Of a stretch of DNA of 64,000 bases, positions 43,773 to 56,557 are shown one piece after another. The stretch is from Diadema setosum (Eukaryota; Echinodermata; Echinoidea; Diadematoida; Diadematidae). How positions within the stretch are numbered: the stretch's first letter is position 1; the number at the start of each line of letters is the position of its first letter. Where the stretch lies: NCBI RefSeq assembly GCF_964275005.1, contig NC_092686.1, positions 18,738,547 through 18,802,546 of the forward strand. Direction: 5' to 3'. The notes beneath the pieces are model-generated. The model was not told the DNA's origin and ran no database searches. It saw nothing but the letters and a program-made list of their open reading frames with translations. A program made the position numbers and the translations under genes.

Positions 43773-45330
43773 TGTTGTCATTGATCTTTGTGAGCATTTA
43801 GAAGGTAGCTGGACATTGTCCAGTTTTTTGGTTTCAGTTTGATCTTCAGAAATGGTCCAGGGATAAATGATATTGAATGGTATTACAGTAGGCAAGAAGT
43901 GTCTGTAAGATATGATACAGTAAGATAATTTGATATCAAGATAGCTTCTGAAACACCCTTTATTTAATTTCATTTTTCAGGAAGGCATTTGATGGACTGA
44001 AGAGAGCTAACTATACTCAGGAGATGATTTTGTTTTTTTTTGCGTTCCAAAATTATTCTAGTCCAAATTGTAGTAAAAATTAGGAAAATAGACCAAAACA
44101 GTTAACAGAAGCAAATGTGTTTGCACAATATTTGTAAGTGAACATTTGTGTTAAGGTTTAATTCTGTCAGGCCAAAATGTATCAGTATGAAAATACCAGC
44201 TTTTGGGTATAAATGTATATGTTGCCAACTACAAGTCATATCTGTCTCTCTGTCTTTATTCCTGTGCACAAAGGGCAATGAAAGCATCATATTCTTCTTC
44301 TTTTTTTTTAAACCATCCATTTGTCTGCCTGTCAGGTTGCATGTCCTTCCATCACTGTTTTCATGCCTTCACAAAGGGATTTGCTGGAGGCATTGTGATT
44401 TTGATGTGATACACAATTTACAAATAGATGTCAGAAATTGAATAGCTTATTTTGTGACAAGGCACTTTACTGATGAGCCAGAGGGCATGAATCATAGGCC
44501 ACGGTCAAAATGTCACAATTTCCTGTTACTTAGAGGGGATTAAAAAGAAAATGTATCACAGGATATCTTTTGATGCTTCACAAGGTCTAAGACACTACAT
44601 GTACTTTGGTTTTTGAGACAAAGTATTAGCAGTTCTGTCTTTATATTTTGCTCATTTTTTAATCAATTATATTTTGGAGTTTGTTTGTATACACAGTGCT
44701 GTTTCATTCTGTTATGTCGAAATGAATTTTGTGGTGTGACTTGAAATTACTGACTTAACTAGATGTGATTTGAAACTATTCAACTATGTAACTATTCACT
44801 TGCATCATGAATACTGATCACTTGTCTCTAAGTTTATTCATCTCCAAATCTCTGTGCACAGTGTCCCCTTTAATGTTTCAATCAGCCATCATCAACTTTG
44901 ACATGGTTGTGTAAGGTAGGCAGTGGAAATATTTTTTTGCACAGGACTGGAAAGGGCAGGATACCAGACAATGTTGTGTACTACAAACTTATTAAACCTG
45001 TATGCAAGCATTCCAAGCTATGTTTTTTATTTCTGTTGCAGGTATGAAGATTGATGCAAAAATTCTTTTAGAAATATCATTGTTCATATCTATGTTTTAG
45101 AGCAGGGTTTGCCATCAATCAAATTGTGTATTTAGAATCTTACAAGCCTGATTAACCCAGACTCATACATGGGCATAGTAGTGTTGGATTTGTTGGAGCT
45201 AATGATTTGCCTTTAGTGAGCTGTAATGTTCAACACTTTTGATTTTTAAAATTGAAAACAAAGGGGAATTCCTAAATTCATACAGTTAATCTGTTTATCA
45301 TTAATTGAAATAAAGAATTGTTAAAACTAA
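43386..45330 (+). other. WDR82: Probable WDR82 3' UTR
   Basis: After the TGA at 43383-43385 there is no further coding match. Candidate poly(A) signals are ATTAAA at 44991 and AATAAA at 45309. A long 3' UTR is plausible for this gene, but the true cleavage site cannot be seen here. Confidence 0.4.
45309..45314 (+). terminator. WDR82: Candidate poly(A) signal AATAAA
   Basis: This is the first canonical AATAAA I found downstream of the WDR82 stop, about 1.9 kb away. It is followed within 100 bases by T/G-containing sequence. It is a six-base match only, so support is weak; ATTAAA at 44991-44996 is an alternative. Confidence 0.3.
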
Positions 45331-45936
45331 ACCTTTTGCATTGTACGAGTACCATCAAATGCAAATACTTTCTTTGTAGTCACATACTTGTAGTATTGAG
45401 GCATGTTAACAAAAGGCTGTCATGCATCAACACTTCCAACAGTTTCACCTAATGCAGTTGTAAAAGGTAGATTTCTACACAAATCAGTAATCATAAGGCT
45501 AAAAATCAGTAATTTGGAAATAAAATCAGTATTTTTTTGCGCGACGCATTTTTTTTTCTGCATGATGGCAAGCGCGGCTCCCACAGGCAAGCGATAGCAC
45601 ATCGTGTTAACATTATTATACATACCTGTATGTTCTATTGAAAGACTGGATGAACTCCTCATCAATATGTCTTGATATGTTGCTATAGACTTTTGCGGCC
45701 TTCTTGCACCTTTAAGTTCATTAGTTGCTGTCAACTTCACATTGAAGTGTTGAAATGTTGGATGAACTCCCTCACAATCACATGTCTTTATATGTTGCTA
45801 CATGTGTAGTCTTTTCACTCTTTTGCAGCATTCTTGCACATGTTCATGTATGTTAGCCAACACATAACTACCAATGATCAATTGTATCGAAAGGCTAGAG
45901 TTCCCTTAAAAATATGTCTTTATTTTTTGTCGTAGT

Positions 45937-46261
45937 CTGTTGCAGCCTTCTTGCACCTGTCCAAAGTCTTTTCATCAAAGACCATCTTGTGACAGACAAA
46001 GTTCTTGGACTGTGAGTATGCCTTCTGAGTGAGGACATCAGAGAGGACAGCTTTTTAGATGTTTGGTCTGAATTCAGTCGAATTTTTCCGTACTAGGCTG
46101 AAGAGTCTCTCATCCTCTGCATTTGAATGGGGCAGAGACAGGATAGCCAACATTACTTTGGCAAGGTTGCCATACTTTAGACAGTTCTCTCCCGATGTCT
46201 CATCAGTCATTGAAAACTGTTGTTTGATACAACATAGTGAGCGTCGAGGTTTCACTCCCAC
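45937..46261 (-). pseudogene. hAT transposase C-terminal dimerisation fragment
   Basis: The - strand reads LAILSLPHSNAEDERLFSLV then RKNSTEFRPNI, the hAT C-terminal dimerisation motif. After an in-frame TAA the same frame continues AVLSDVLTQKAYSQSKNFVC and MVFDEKTLDRCKKAATDYD, the usual tail of such proteins. So the fragment carries a stop codon and is detached from its N-terminal half. Confidence 0.7.
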
Positions 46262-46447
46262 GTTTAATGCACCCTCCCATTCCCCAAATCAACGGCAGAT
46301 TTGAAGAAAAAGTTTGGTCTACGGAATTCATGGATATCGATACCAAAATCAAAATGATGAAACTTTGACTCACCTTTAGCTACTTGGCCCAATGTTCGCC
46401 CAATTGCTGTTGCCTTTGTTCTTTTGCAAGAAAACTTTCTAGCAATG

Positions 46448-46819
46448 TCACTTGTTGGGAAACATTGATTTCACAATATCACTAAGGTGGTCAGCTGCAG
46501 AGAAAGCTATGTTGTGCTCTATTAAGAAATTTGTCATTAGGACTTCTGCTCTGATCACCGATGTATTTTTAGGAATAAGAAATTTCTCCATTGTTGTGTT
46601 ACTACTACTGGCTCCAACGGCTGATTGGTGTTTTTGAGTCTTTACATGCCATTGCATGTCATTAGACCCACCATGTCCAGTACTGAAGTCCGATGTACAC
46701 ACGGTGCACCTAGCATAATTCGGGCCTTTTTTTGAAGAAACGATGCATTTCCATTTCGTGCTGTAGTCTTCTTTAAAAGTCTGTAACTTCTTGGTACGCT
46801 TTTTACTTGTAGAAGACAT
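46448..46819 (-). pseudogene. hAT transposase N-terminal fragment with BED finger
   Basis: The 123-residue frame starts MSSTSKKRTKKLQTFKEDYS and contains YARCTVCTSDFSTGHGG followed by SNDMQWHVKTQKHQ. The spacing is C-x2-C-x16-H-x5-H, identical to the finger of the intact transposase at 36492-38948. It continues to FLIEHNIAFSAADHLSDIVK, the usual segment before the core, then stops. The catalytic domain does not follow. Confidence 0.7.
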
Positions 46820-47281
46820 GATGACAGAGTATTAAATCCAACCAAACTAAGTCCAGATTGTCGATTCTGACTGCCACAAAACTTGCAAACGCTGTGAGAA
46901 ATCCGACAGTGCACACAACATAAGCGAGCGCGACAGCGGGAGGAGAGGTATTCTACCCCGATGCAGCTGGCCCGCGCAGCTGTCTCTCTCTGCTGGACAG
47001 GACACCGGCACGGCAGGCACACTACCTACATACACAGACACATGCGTGCTCGATCGTATGCAACAGCACTATACACTGTCAGCGGGTGTGCTAAATAAGC
47101 ACTTGCTTATGCATGTGCTGCAATAGTCAAAAGTACGAAAGCAATAGTCAAAAGTGCTAAACAAGTACGTGCTAACTTCAAATCGGCAAAATCCGGGATT
47201 TATGATATGAAAATCGTACCGCCTGTAATTGGCCAATTTCCCGGAGAAATTACGGGAAATCCGTACTACTTGGCATCTCTG

Positions 47282-48752
47282 CCAATTTGGTTGGAATCAC
47301 CTACTAACAGTAGCCACTCAGGTTGTCCAGGGGTAGGCTCTTAGAGCAAAATTTGCCATACATATTTAAAATCTTTTGACCAAATATTGATGCAGCGAAG
47401 TTTTTGTGAAGAAACGCCATGACAGGTAGAAATAAAGTTGTTCATTGGTAGCCCTGGTTTAACCTTTGTTGGTACTCGTAGGTGCAGGGGAAAACATTTC
47501 TGATTTCAGCGTTATGTCAGTGGTAGGGGCCAAACTGATTTGTAGCATCAAAGCCTTGTGGCTGGTGAAGAGTAAAAGCTCTTCATGGTCAGACGCTTGA
47601 GTCCAGACCTCCTTGCTTCAGTCAAACTTAGCAGGAATAGCCCACAGGGTAATACAATTTCAGCTACTTGAAGGTCCTTAATCCTCTGACAATCTTTCTG
47701 ATAATAAGATGTAGATTTAGCTAGACTTTGCAGGAATAATTCAGAAAGAGATAGGATGTGCTGTTGTCTAGGTGAGTGGCCTGAAGGGTCCAGTATGATC
47801 CACATGTGAGAATACTAGTTGATTTGCACAATTCTTCACCCATATCCAGTACCAATAGAGCCAATTTTGTGTAGAAGTTAGAACTTTTGTGGCTGAATAT
47901 TTAAAAACTTACGCAAAGCTGTTCATGGTGGCCCAATTAGATTTTAGGGGTATATTAGCAGTCACCAGAATTAGTTGGTTATAAACAGAACAATCTTTAA
48001 GTTATCAAATTCCTAAGTTACAGACCCAGGACATTATGCTTGCAGTACATCTTCAGTTGATAAAATATTGTCAAACTCTTTCAATAACAAACTAAAGTAG
48101 TGATCCACAATGAGCCACACGTCAACTTACATGTACCTATGAAAGTCAAGACTTGTTTCTTGATTTTAGTTAACAATTCATAATTAATACCAGCTACCTT
48201 CCTGTCAAGTTCCAGCTCAGTATTATAGTATGCCATTTTCAGAAAACTAATATACAGTGCATTTTGCTGTATAGTGTACGTTCCCTGATGGACCCATAGT
48301 TCCTGAGTCTATGTGGTATGACAAAAGGGTGACATTTTTCAATACTCTGAAGGATTATCTGATTGCTATCTGTATGTGATTTCTTTGAAGTATTTGAGAT
48401 GTAATACTTTTAGCTGTGATATGCATATCTGTGCATATACTTGTACTTGAAATTCATAAGTGACACTTGAATGAATGAATGAAGAATACGTTAAGGAATG
48501 ATTGGCATATCCTCTCACCTTGAAAAGTAACCGTTCATGAACAAATGGCAAATTCCACATTATTTTCAACTTTGCTCTGGTTGTAAGTAGAGTGATGTCA
48601 GACATACAGAATGGTAGAGGTTTCAGCAAACACTGATATTTGGACCAGCGACATGTGCAAATATAGGGAGAGGATGATGTCATCACCCTTAAAGCTTTCT
48701 CTTCAACCTACACACAAATGTTCACTAATTCCTAGTCTTTTTAATTTTTTTA
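47282..48752. other. Intergenic stretch, nothing recognised
   Basis: I find no protein match, inverted ends or tandem array between the broken hAT copy and the next family A element. Composition is ordinary AT-rich sequence. Confidence 0.4.
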
Positions 48753-50106
48753 TTTTCACGCCTCCACCACAAAGTGTCACTAGAGACATGTTTTCAGGTT
48801 ATCCATCGGCCTGTCTAGTCATCTGTCCGTAATTGATTTTGTAAATGGCATAAATTAAGAACTGTTTTAGGTACGGTACATCCAAAATGAAAGTGGGTAC
48901 ACAGGCTCAAGGACAAATGTCATAGGTTAAGGTCAAATTCTAACATTTCATCTATTCCCCTATATCTCTGTAATGCCTTAAGGTATTTTCATGAAACCAA
49001 GTGTGTACATGCATTGCCAGATAGAGATTGTCTAGGAAAAGTTTTGGGCCATTGGCTCAAAGGTCAAAATTCGAGTGAAAATCCTTAAAAAAAAAATCTT
49101 CCTGAATGTTAGTTCTTATTGTATTGCCTGAAAAAGATTCTTGGATAGTTTTGGGTCATGAAGTCAAGTCAAAGGAGGGTTGATATGCTGTAATCACACT
49201 ATACTCTCCATGCCTTTGAAATTACTCAACATGTATACACTTGATTATACTTAGTACTGTATATACATCGCATGTGCATTTTGTACCACACAATGATTCG
49301 GTTGGGAAAGATTCTGGCCAGAGGGTTATGGGTCAAGTCGACATTCTGAAATGTTCATATTTTCTCCAGTAGTGTGAAAATGGCTTAAAGGCATAATTTA
49401 CCATTTGCAGATGAAAGCATTAGTGCTATAAAATAGTTCAAAAATGTGAGTTAGGGATAGAAACAACCACTGTCAAAATCTGAATCCGTATAATCGATGT
49501 TAAGTGTTGTTAAATACACAAAATGTGAACAATAGTTATAATAAAAAATTTTCCAGACTAAACCGTATACAGTTACGGTTTATTGAGAAAAACCCTGATA
49601 TCTCCTTATATTTTAGGTTTTATTGCAAATATTTCATATGGTAGGATGTTTTATGATACAACAGACCTACACATATGCATCAAATATGATATCTTGAAAA
49701 TTTTTGAAATCACTGCTCCCAAAGGTAAACTGGACCTTTAAAGTCTCATCTTGGAAATTAGTGTATATTATACATGAAGAGTTTATATGCAAAAACAGAT
49801 CTATCTATCCTTATCAATTTGGAATGTTTGAGATTTGATCTGCAGAAAAACAAATAATTCAGATGATACTTTTGATTGTGTTGATTTGTTATGTAAACTT
49901 TGCAGTGCCATTGATTTCATGTTCCCTATTTGGTGATGAAGAAAAGGCAATGGTATTTGTTTTTGCATTCAAACTCTTCATATGTTATTATCATATAGTG
50001 CTTATTTGCAAGTCATGTGAAATTGTCTCATATTGGTAAGATGTATAGACATATTGGGAATAATGCAACATAGTGGAGGCATTCCAGTCCCCATAGAGGC
50101 ATTTAT
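48753..50106 (+). repeat. Family A element, old diverged copy with one insertion
   Basis: It opens CACGCCTCCACCACAAAGTG and ends GGAGGCATTCCAGTCCCCAT then AGAGGCATTT, recognisably family A but with many changes. Its TCAAAGGTCAAA words are partly decayed. It is split by the TTAA element at 49389-49737. Confidence 0.65.
49389..49737. mobile_element. TTAA-flanked MITE nested in an old family A copy
   Basis: AGGCATAATTTACC at the left and GGTAAACTGGACCT at the right are imperfect inverted ends. TTAA lies at 49385-49388 and 49738-49741. No coding sequence. It belongs to the same TTAA-using group as 15083-16259, 33376-33732 and 33737-34508. Confidence 0.65.
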
Positions 50107-50466
50107 TTTTTTTTTTAAAGAATGTGAAATCAAGATGAAAAGTTACGTCTTTTGCATAAACTTCTCTTTGTACATGTAGGCCTACTTACATTGACAGAGT
50201 AATAAAGATTTTCAGGAGAAAAAGATTACTATCACTAAATTAGTGATCTAAAACATTATTTTCAGTGTACATTGTATTTTATGCACAAACCCCAAGTAGA
50301 ATTGTGAGGTGGTGACTTCATGATATCTTAGTTGTGTGTGTGTGTATGGACAGCTGTAGTTGCAAACAAGTGTTCCAGAACACTTCTGTTTTTGTTTTTG
50401 TTTTGTTTTGTGTTTTGTGTTTTTTTTTTTGTTTTTTTTTTTTTGGGGGGGGGGCAAAATCTCGAC

Positions 50467-51125
50467 GGGGGCACATTAATGTGATGGTGTGAGATCCTCG
50501 GGGAGGGAGCAAAGCAACCGAGCGGGGGGAGGGTGTGAGAGGGGGGGGGGGGGTCCCCCCCCCCCCCCCCCCCCACGGTAGGGACTTTTTGTAAAAACAG
50601 AGTACAAAAGTCGCGTTTGTAGAGCATTTAAAAGCAAATACCAGGGAATCCTACATAGTGGGGAAAAAAATCAGTGCAAAGGACTATGATTATAACATAT
50701 GGGGGTACATTTTTGTGACAGTGTGAGATCCTCGGAGAGGGAGCGAAACGACAGCGGAGGGGGGGGGGGTGGGAGGGGGTGTCCCCCCTCCCAGGGTAGG
50801 GACTTTTTGTAAAAACAGAGTACAAAAGTCGCGTTTATAGAGCAATTGAAAGCAAATTTCTAGGAAATTTAACAGAAAAAAAAAAATCGGTGCGAAGGAT
50901 TATCATAACATACGGGGGTACATGACGGTGTGAGTTCCTCGGCGAGGAAGCAAAGCGACCAAGCGTGGGGAGCTTAGTGTGGGAGAGGGGATACCCCCTC
51001 CCAGGGTAGGGACTTTATGTAAAAACAGGGTATAAAAGTCGCGTTTATAGAGCATTTTAAATCAAATTTCTAGGGAAATAAAAAAAAAAAAAGATCTCTG
51101 CGAAGGACTATGATCATAACTTATG
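50467..51125 (+). repeat. G-rich tandem repeat (family G), three units
   Basis: Units start near 50467, 50701 and 50914. Each has GGGGGYACAT, GTGTGAGWTCCTCGG, GGGAGGG tracts, AGGGTAGGGACTTT and AAAAGTCGCGTTTRTAGAGC. An inverted set lies at 57470-57790. Both are followed or preceded by TTCCGGCGC-CTTGGTT (near 51533 and 57856). Confidence 0.7.
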
Positions 51126-51730
51126 AAAACTGTTAATTTTACTTAAGTACGGGCAAAGCGAGCGAACCCCTTTCACTTTGCTTTTCGTCTGAAATGTATT
51201 TATTAAAAGCTTAAACGTGATGGCATTTTCGAGCAAAAATGAAAGGTTAACCAAAGGTATGTTTCAGGGGGCACACTGGAGGACGCGAGGCCACCATCAA
51301 TACACTGAATTTACTCATAAGTAAATATAAGTATAGATATAATAATGTATATTACTAGTGTACATGTATTATAATTCGCCCCGTTAGGGGCGAAAATTTT
51401 GCTTTTTCAGTGATGAAATTGACAATTTTAAGACGAGAAAAGTGCCTTTTCCTTGAATTTGGTCTTTAAATTATTGATTAATTATTTGTTACAGGGGGGT
51501 ATCCCCCCCCTACACACACACACACACACACGCTTCCGGCGCCCTTGGTTGCAAAGCATGCTATCATTTCAGTGAAATGTGAAATCTTTAACATTCAATG
51601 TTTAATTTTGATAAAACTTCTTTCATTCTGTTCATCAAATTATTATTTTTTTTTTTCAGTGTGCTAACCTTTTCTTATTTTTCTTGTGTTCCCCTGTCTG
51701 TAGTTATCGTCATGTTTATGTTTATATCGG

Positions 51731-52955
51731 TTTTTCCCGGTCAGTTTCATACTTTTGTCATTCAAGTTCTTATTCCGAGCATTCAGTTTCACGAATTCCA
51801 TGACGCTCGCAGCACTGAATCAGCGATCAAAGTCAAAATCCGGTCATTCGAATTTACTATCGGAGCATTCAAATTTAAGAGAGGAGCACGCATTTCAGCA
51901 ATGAGCATTCAAATTCATCTCAAGTTGGCGACGGAATCTCGTCGGTCATTCAAATTTGTGAATAGGCAACCATGTTCCAAATAACTGCATTCAATTTAAA
52001 AGAAGTCCTGTTATACAGTGTTAGTTTGGGGCCGTGTATGTGTGTCTTTTTTTTTTCATTTAGCTTTGGATATATTGGGATTTATGATAAAGATTATATC
52101 AGTATTGATTTTACTTTGCAGTCTAGGTCCACCTGTTCATTCTAAAATTTGAACTCTGGCTTCACGAGAAGGAATATACAGGCACATTATATAGGCACTG
52201 TATAGGCCTACAGACGAGCATAATAGGGAAGGTTGATTGATACCTTCGGGGAAAGAAAGAAACAATTTCGCCTACATTGAAACTGACAACATGAACATCG
52301 TATATCTTTATATACGTCTTTGTTGTTTATTGCTTTCTTATTGGTTTACTTTTGCGGGACTTGCGTGTCAGTCTGTCTTTAAATTGATGTCATTGTGTGG
52401 TTAGTGTTAGGGCGTTGTCAGCATGCAGTATCATCAAGGAATATGATTAGACTGTCGTTGTGTTGTTTGGATGGACTGCTGATTGGACCTTCCAATTTAA
52501 AATTCATCGAGATGAAAAACAAAGAATACATGAACACAGAACAATGTAGAACCAACAATCATAATTACACTATATATATGCAAGCCTTAATGGGCTGTTT
52601 ATGTCCTTTCTCCTTTCTTAAAAAAGTCTACTCCATTTTCTTTGTTAAATTATTGATTGCACGAAGTAGGAACTTGAAAATGAAATTGAACGCTCCAAAC
52701 AAGCTCATCGGGACTATCACATGACTATCGCGTGAATTTGAATGCACGAGTAGGAAATGCAATGCACGCATTTGGAAATTGAATGCCCAAGCGTGAATTT
52801 GATTTGACGAAAACGAAATAGAACTCCCATAAATGAAATTGATCATTGGAACTCCGAATTTGAATGCCCTCGGATATTTTCGCGTGCGTGCGCTGTGTGA
52901 ATTTGAATGCACATTCATGAATTGGAATGACAAAGTATGAAATTGACCGGAAAAA
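51731..52955. mobile_element. Family S inverted-repeat element with CATTCAAATT subterminal arrays
   Basis: TTTTTCCCGGTCAGTTTCAT at the left is mirrored by ATGAAATTGACCGGAAAAA at the right. Each end carries four to six spaced CATTCAAATTY words (GAATTTGAATG on the right) at irregular 20-60 bp spacing. No transposase was recognised. A right-end fragment of a second copy opens this window. Confidence 0.65.
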
Positions 52956-53509
52956 TCTATATGTGTGTATGTGTATTGATCAGGTTGAACCATGACGCGA
53001 GATGTTAATCATAATTTAAGAGATATACAGTGTTGCATGTTTATATGTATTTTATCGAGCACCATTAATGTTTTTGATGATACCATGATTACTTCGGGCT
53101 AGCTTCTAGAATCTTCATTGTTTTTCAGAAATCCATGCAGTTTTGGGTACTTCACTTTGACAAGAAGATCAATTGCAATTGTTCTCTATATTCTTTTTAC
53201 TCGACGTTTTGAAAATGTGGCTTCTAGAGACGTATAGATATTGTTTGCTATTGCTGCACTTCATTCAAAAACAGAGATGGGGAGGGGGGGGGGGTGAGCA
53301 AAAAAAAAATGACAATCAAGAACAGGTCATGGTAGAAGAAAACACCTGCTCAGCAACCTCTTCATTTTCGTTATTATTCAACTTCTTACGACCTCTGCCA
53401 AACATTAAAAAAAAAAAAAAAAAAAAAATCACTCTCATCGCAAACAGTACCATATACCGGATGGTACTTATAATTCCGGACATTTGTATAATTTCGGACG
53501 CACAATATC

Positions 53510-53750
53510 CAGGGCTCGACCCTGACTTTCTTCTCTGGTGGCACGTTTTGGGCCACAAAAATCTGTAAAGATGAAATTTGGTTGCCCGAAAAAGATTTCG
53601 TGTTAGGCCTACCCGAAAAAGCAAACGTATAAAGATCCATTTTGAATCCTATACCGGGCCACCAAAAGATTACTTTTTTTGTAATGTAGTGGCCCGACAT
53701 CAATTTTTAGTGGCCTCAGGTGACCGGGCCACCGCTGATATCGAGCCCTG
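53510..53750. mobile_element. hAT-type MITE with clean CAATATCC target duplication
   Basis: The ends CAGGGCTCGA and TCGAGCCCTG are perfect inverted repeats. CAATATCC lies at 53503-53510 and 53751-53758; its last base overlaps the first base of the left end. The 8-bp duplication and CAGGG start fit hAT. The interior has GTGGCCCG/CGGGCCAC words on both strands. Confidence 0.8.
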
Positions 53751-54054
53751 CAATATCCATGTGGGCCTACCTGAGGGCACGTTGCCTCAATAGTTATATT
53801 GTTTTATTGCATAAATCCAAAGCTTTGTTATTCCGTCGGCTGTTTATAACTCCGAGAGTTCTCCCCCCCCCCCCCCGAAAATGAAGTAGAATTTTATACA
53901 CCGATAGTTCGTTAATTCGGTTTATGATATGGTTCGTCAGTCCGAAAAGTGGAAAGTAGATAAGGTTAGAATGGAAACAAACCTGGAAGTGTCATGGGGT
54001 GAAATGTCAAAAGTTACAAGGGTTATAAAGGACCTATAAGATAAGCTTGATTTT

Positions 54055-54225
54055 CCGATAACTCGGGAACGGACGACCGGATTTTTACCAAATGTATATT
54101 GTGTAGGCCTGTAACTATGTCAAAAATGTGTAGATGTCCCTATTTCTCCATGTTTGTGTTGAAGATACCGCCTGAAATGGTGACTTGGCGGAGGTCTGCT
54201 CTTCTGGAGTGCTCCCCGAGTCATT
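54055..54225 (+). repeat. Family B right-end fragment
   Basis: ATAACTCGGGAACGGACGACC, then GACTTGGCGGAGGTCTGC and GAGTGCTCCCCGAGT match the closing part of family B (3891-4895). The left part is missing. Confidence 0.5.
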
Positions 54226-54928
54226 GCACGTGGATATCATGTTAGCAGCATGATTCCTGGAAACTCCCTCTTATTTGACGATACATGTTGAGGTAGGTGT
54301 CATGTACCATGCACTCTTAAATCCACGAAGAAAACAAAAATGAAGGAAAAGCGAAAGGTAGAAATCGTGCCAGCATAAAGGTATGATGAGCAATTAAAAT
54401 GAAACGAAAATTAAGTGTGAAACAAACGGTGGCGAAGTAGGCCGAAGAAGACGAAAAAGTATGGAAAACGGCTGGAAAGCTCATGTACGCACGATCATGT
54501 CACAAAACATGCAACACACTAACAAAAATGGCATCAATTGCAGCAGAAAAACACAATCACAAAACAAATGTAAACACCATAATGAATACTTAATACCGTA
54601 TTCTCCGGCGATAAGACCGCACCTCCGCGTAGGCCGCATCCCTACTTTGGCACCAAAAAGAAGGGAAAAAATGCGGTAGGACTATTCTTTTCAAAACTTC
54701 CATCCTTTTTTTTCTGAATTTTGACAAACTTGTATGGGCTTATCTCGAAAGGGTGCGGCGCGGAGTGGAGCGGAGTGGAGCGCTCAACGCATCCGTTCGA
54801 GACAAGACCCCACGTTTGCCTCGAAAGGGTGCGTTGGGCGGAGTATGTTCGATGAACGCACCCATTCCAGACAACCGGGGGGGGGGGGGGGGGGGGGTAG
54901 TCTCGAATGTATGCGTAAGCTAGTCTTA

Positions 54929-55402
54929 TACCCCTTTCAGGTAATCGCGGTTCAATTATCCGCATCCAAATAATGCGGATGAAGTAGTCAAAATCGCGTT
55001 CATATATCCCATGAAGTGCGCACTACTTTTACGAGCACCCGTTCATATAATGGTGCGAGTTATTTGTGCGAGTTATTTGTCATGGTTACTGCGCACGCCT
55101 CTATAATGACGTAATGTTTCCGGTGAATATCCTCACGTGTATGCACACCTCTCGCGCGCTCAAGCTCAGCAATCAGCGGTTGTGCGGGAAATCGAGTGAC
55201 CTTTGACCGAACTGTGGAATGTTAGTGCGGATAAGTCGTAAAACGCGTTCATGTATTCTCGATCTACTCCTCATGCTGCAATTATGCGCATAATAGCAGC
55301 ATAAAAATAATGCGCACTTTTCTACTCCTCTCCCGTTCATGTAATCGAAATTTTACGACTTGTGCTCCTATTATCCGCATCCACGATTACCTGAAAGGGG
55401 TA
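54929..55402. mobile_element. TA-flanked MITE with TACCCCTTTCAGGTAATCG ends
   Basis: TACCCCTTTCAGGTAATCG at the left is mirrored by CGATTACCTGAAAGGGGTA at the right. TA lies outside both ends. ATCCGCAT and TTATGCGCAT-like words recur inside on both strands. No transposase. Confidence 0.75.
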
Positions 55403-55495
55403 TAAGAGGCCAGACCTTTGTCCCGTCATAGTTCGCGAGGGGACTATGTGAAACAGGCTCCGTATATACGCAGACACGTGTGTGGCAATTTCTTC

Positions 55496-55523
55496 AACAC
55501 ACACACACACAAATACACACACA

Positions 55524-55560
<37 letters not shown>
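55496..55560. repeat. (CA)n microsatellite
   Basis: CA run of about 65 bases with two short interruptions (AAATAC, AAAC). Open frames across it are artefacts of the repeat. Confidence 0.9.
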
Positions 55561-55562
<2 letters not shown>

Positions 55563-55868
55563 AAATGCTACTTCTAATCGATTCTGATTGTTTTATCTGA
55601 TAGGGCTTGCTGGGAACTACCAAACTTAACACATAATTCTGAAATTCATTATGCCTTATGAAAATTTCTCCAAAAACATGAAAATGCTACTTCTCAAGAC
55701 ATTTTACAGTGGATTTTCATTCTATTTGTTTCATTCAAAAAACGTAAGATTACTGTAACAGACGGATTTTTATACAATTTGGTGTGAAGGTATATACTGA
55801 CACCACCAGTCCAGTCCACCGTCCGCGTCGATCATCATCGTACAGGAGGGGCGGTCAGCTGTCCACAT

Positions 55869-56117
55869 GGCCGGCGGAGCCGTGGGGGCCGTGGGGGCTC
55901 GGACCCCCACACATTTTGTGCACCATACAAAGAAATACATAAGGTGTCATCACTTTGGGCCCCACACTTTCTTTTACCCGGAAGTACGTAAGCGGCAGTC
56001 AATAGAAATAGGCCTAGATAGAGATCTTGAAGTGTGAAGAAGTTTTTTTTTTTTTGCTTGTCAGCTCATGAAACCCGGAAGTGGGCCCCCACGCTTTTAA
56101 AAACGCTCCGCCGGCCC
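55869..56117. mobile_element. MITE with GGCCGGCGGAGC ends
   Basis: GGCCGGCGGAGC at the left is mirrored by GCTCCGCCGGCC at the right. TGTCCA occurs just outside both ends, a possible decayed 8-bp duplication of hAT type. The interior has CCCCCAC blocks. No gene. Confidence 0.5.
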
Positions 56118-56457
56118 TTGTCCATCCCATAATACTTTAAGAGAGGTCTCGTGGGCAAATTGGGAAAGTCTTGACAGCACGCGTTTCTTCAATGAAAAGG
56201 ATTCATAATTTCACGAGCTACCTCACATCCGATCACCAGCGGCGTCGATCCATGTTTTGGATTGGGGGGGGGGGGGGGGGGCAAAAGTTGAAAAAATGTA
56301 TTTCATTTTCATAAAATTTTGAAAATTCCTGAGTTATTTTCCTACAACGTTGGCCTGTTTATGTTTCAATTCTAAACTGGCCAATTACCAGATGCATTTT
56401 CTCAAATGTTTACAAGAAACTATACAGTTCATGATTATCCAACCCGCCAACGTTATG

Positions 56458-56557
56458 NNNNNNNNNNNNNNNNNNNNNNNNNNNNNNNNNNNNNNNNNNN
56501 NNNNNNNNNNNNNNNNNNNNNNNNNNNNNNNNNNNNNNNNNNNNNNNNNNNNNNNNN
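56458..56557. other. Assembly gap (100 N)
   Basis: Exactly 100 undetermined bases, the usual placeholder for a scaffold gap of unknown length. Sequence order across it is not guaranteed by the bases themselves. Confidence 0.98.

Larger units (their letters stand above)
45937..47281 (-). mobile_element. Broken, internally deleted hAT transposon downstream of WDR82
   Basis: The N-terminal (46448-46819) and C-terminal (45937-46261) parts of a hAT transposase lie on the - strand in the right order, with the catalytic core deleted between them. The right end TTGGCATCTCTG (47270-47281, reverse complement CAGAGATGCCAA) resembles a hAT terminus. The left end could not be found. A target duplication is not visible. 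Confidence 0.65.

Noticed and set aside
55337-55632. Open frames on both strands over the CA repeat
   Set aside because: They are translations of a dinucleotide microsatellite (Cys-Val or His-Thr runs).
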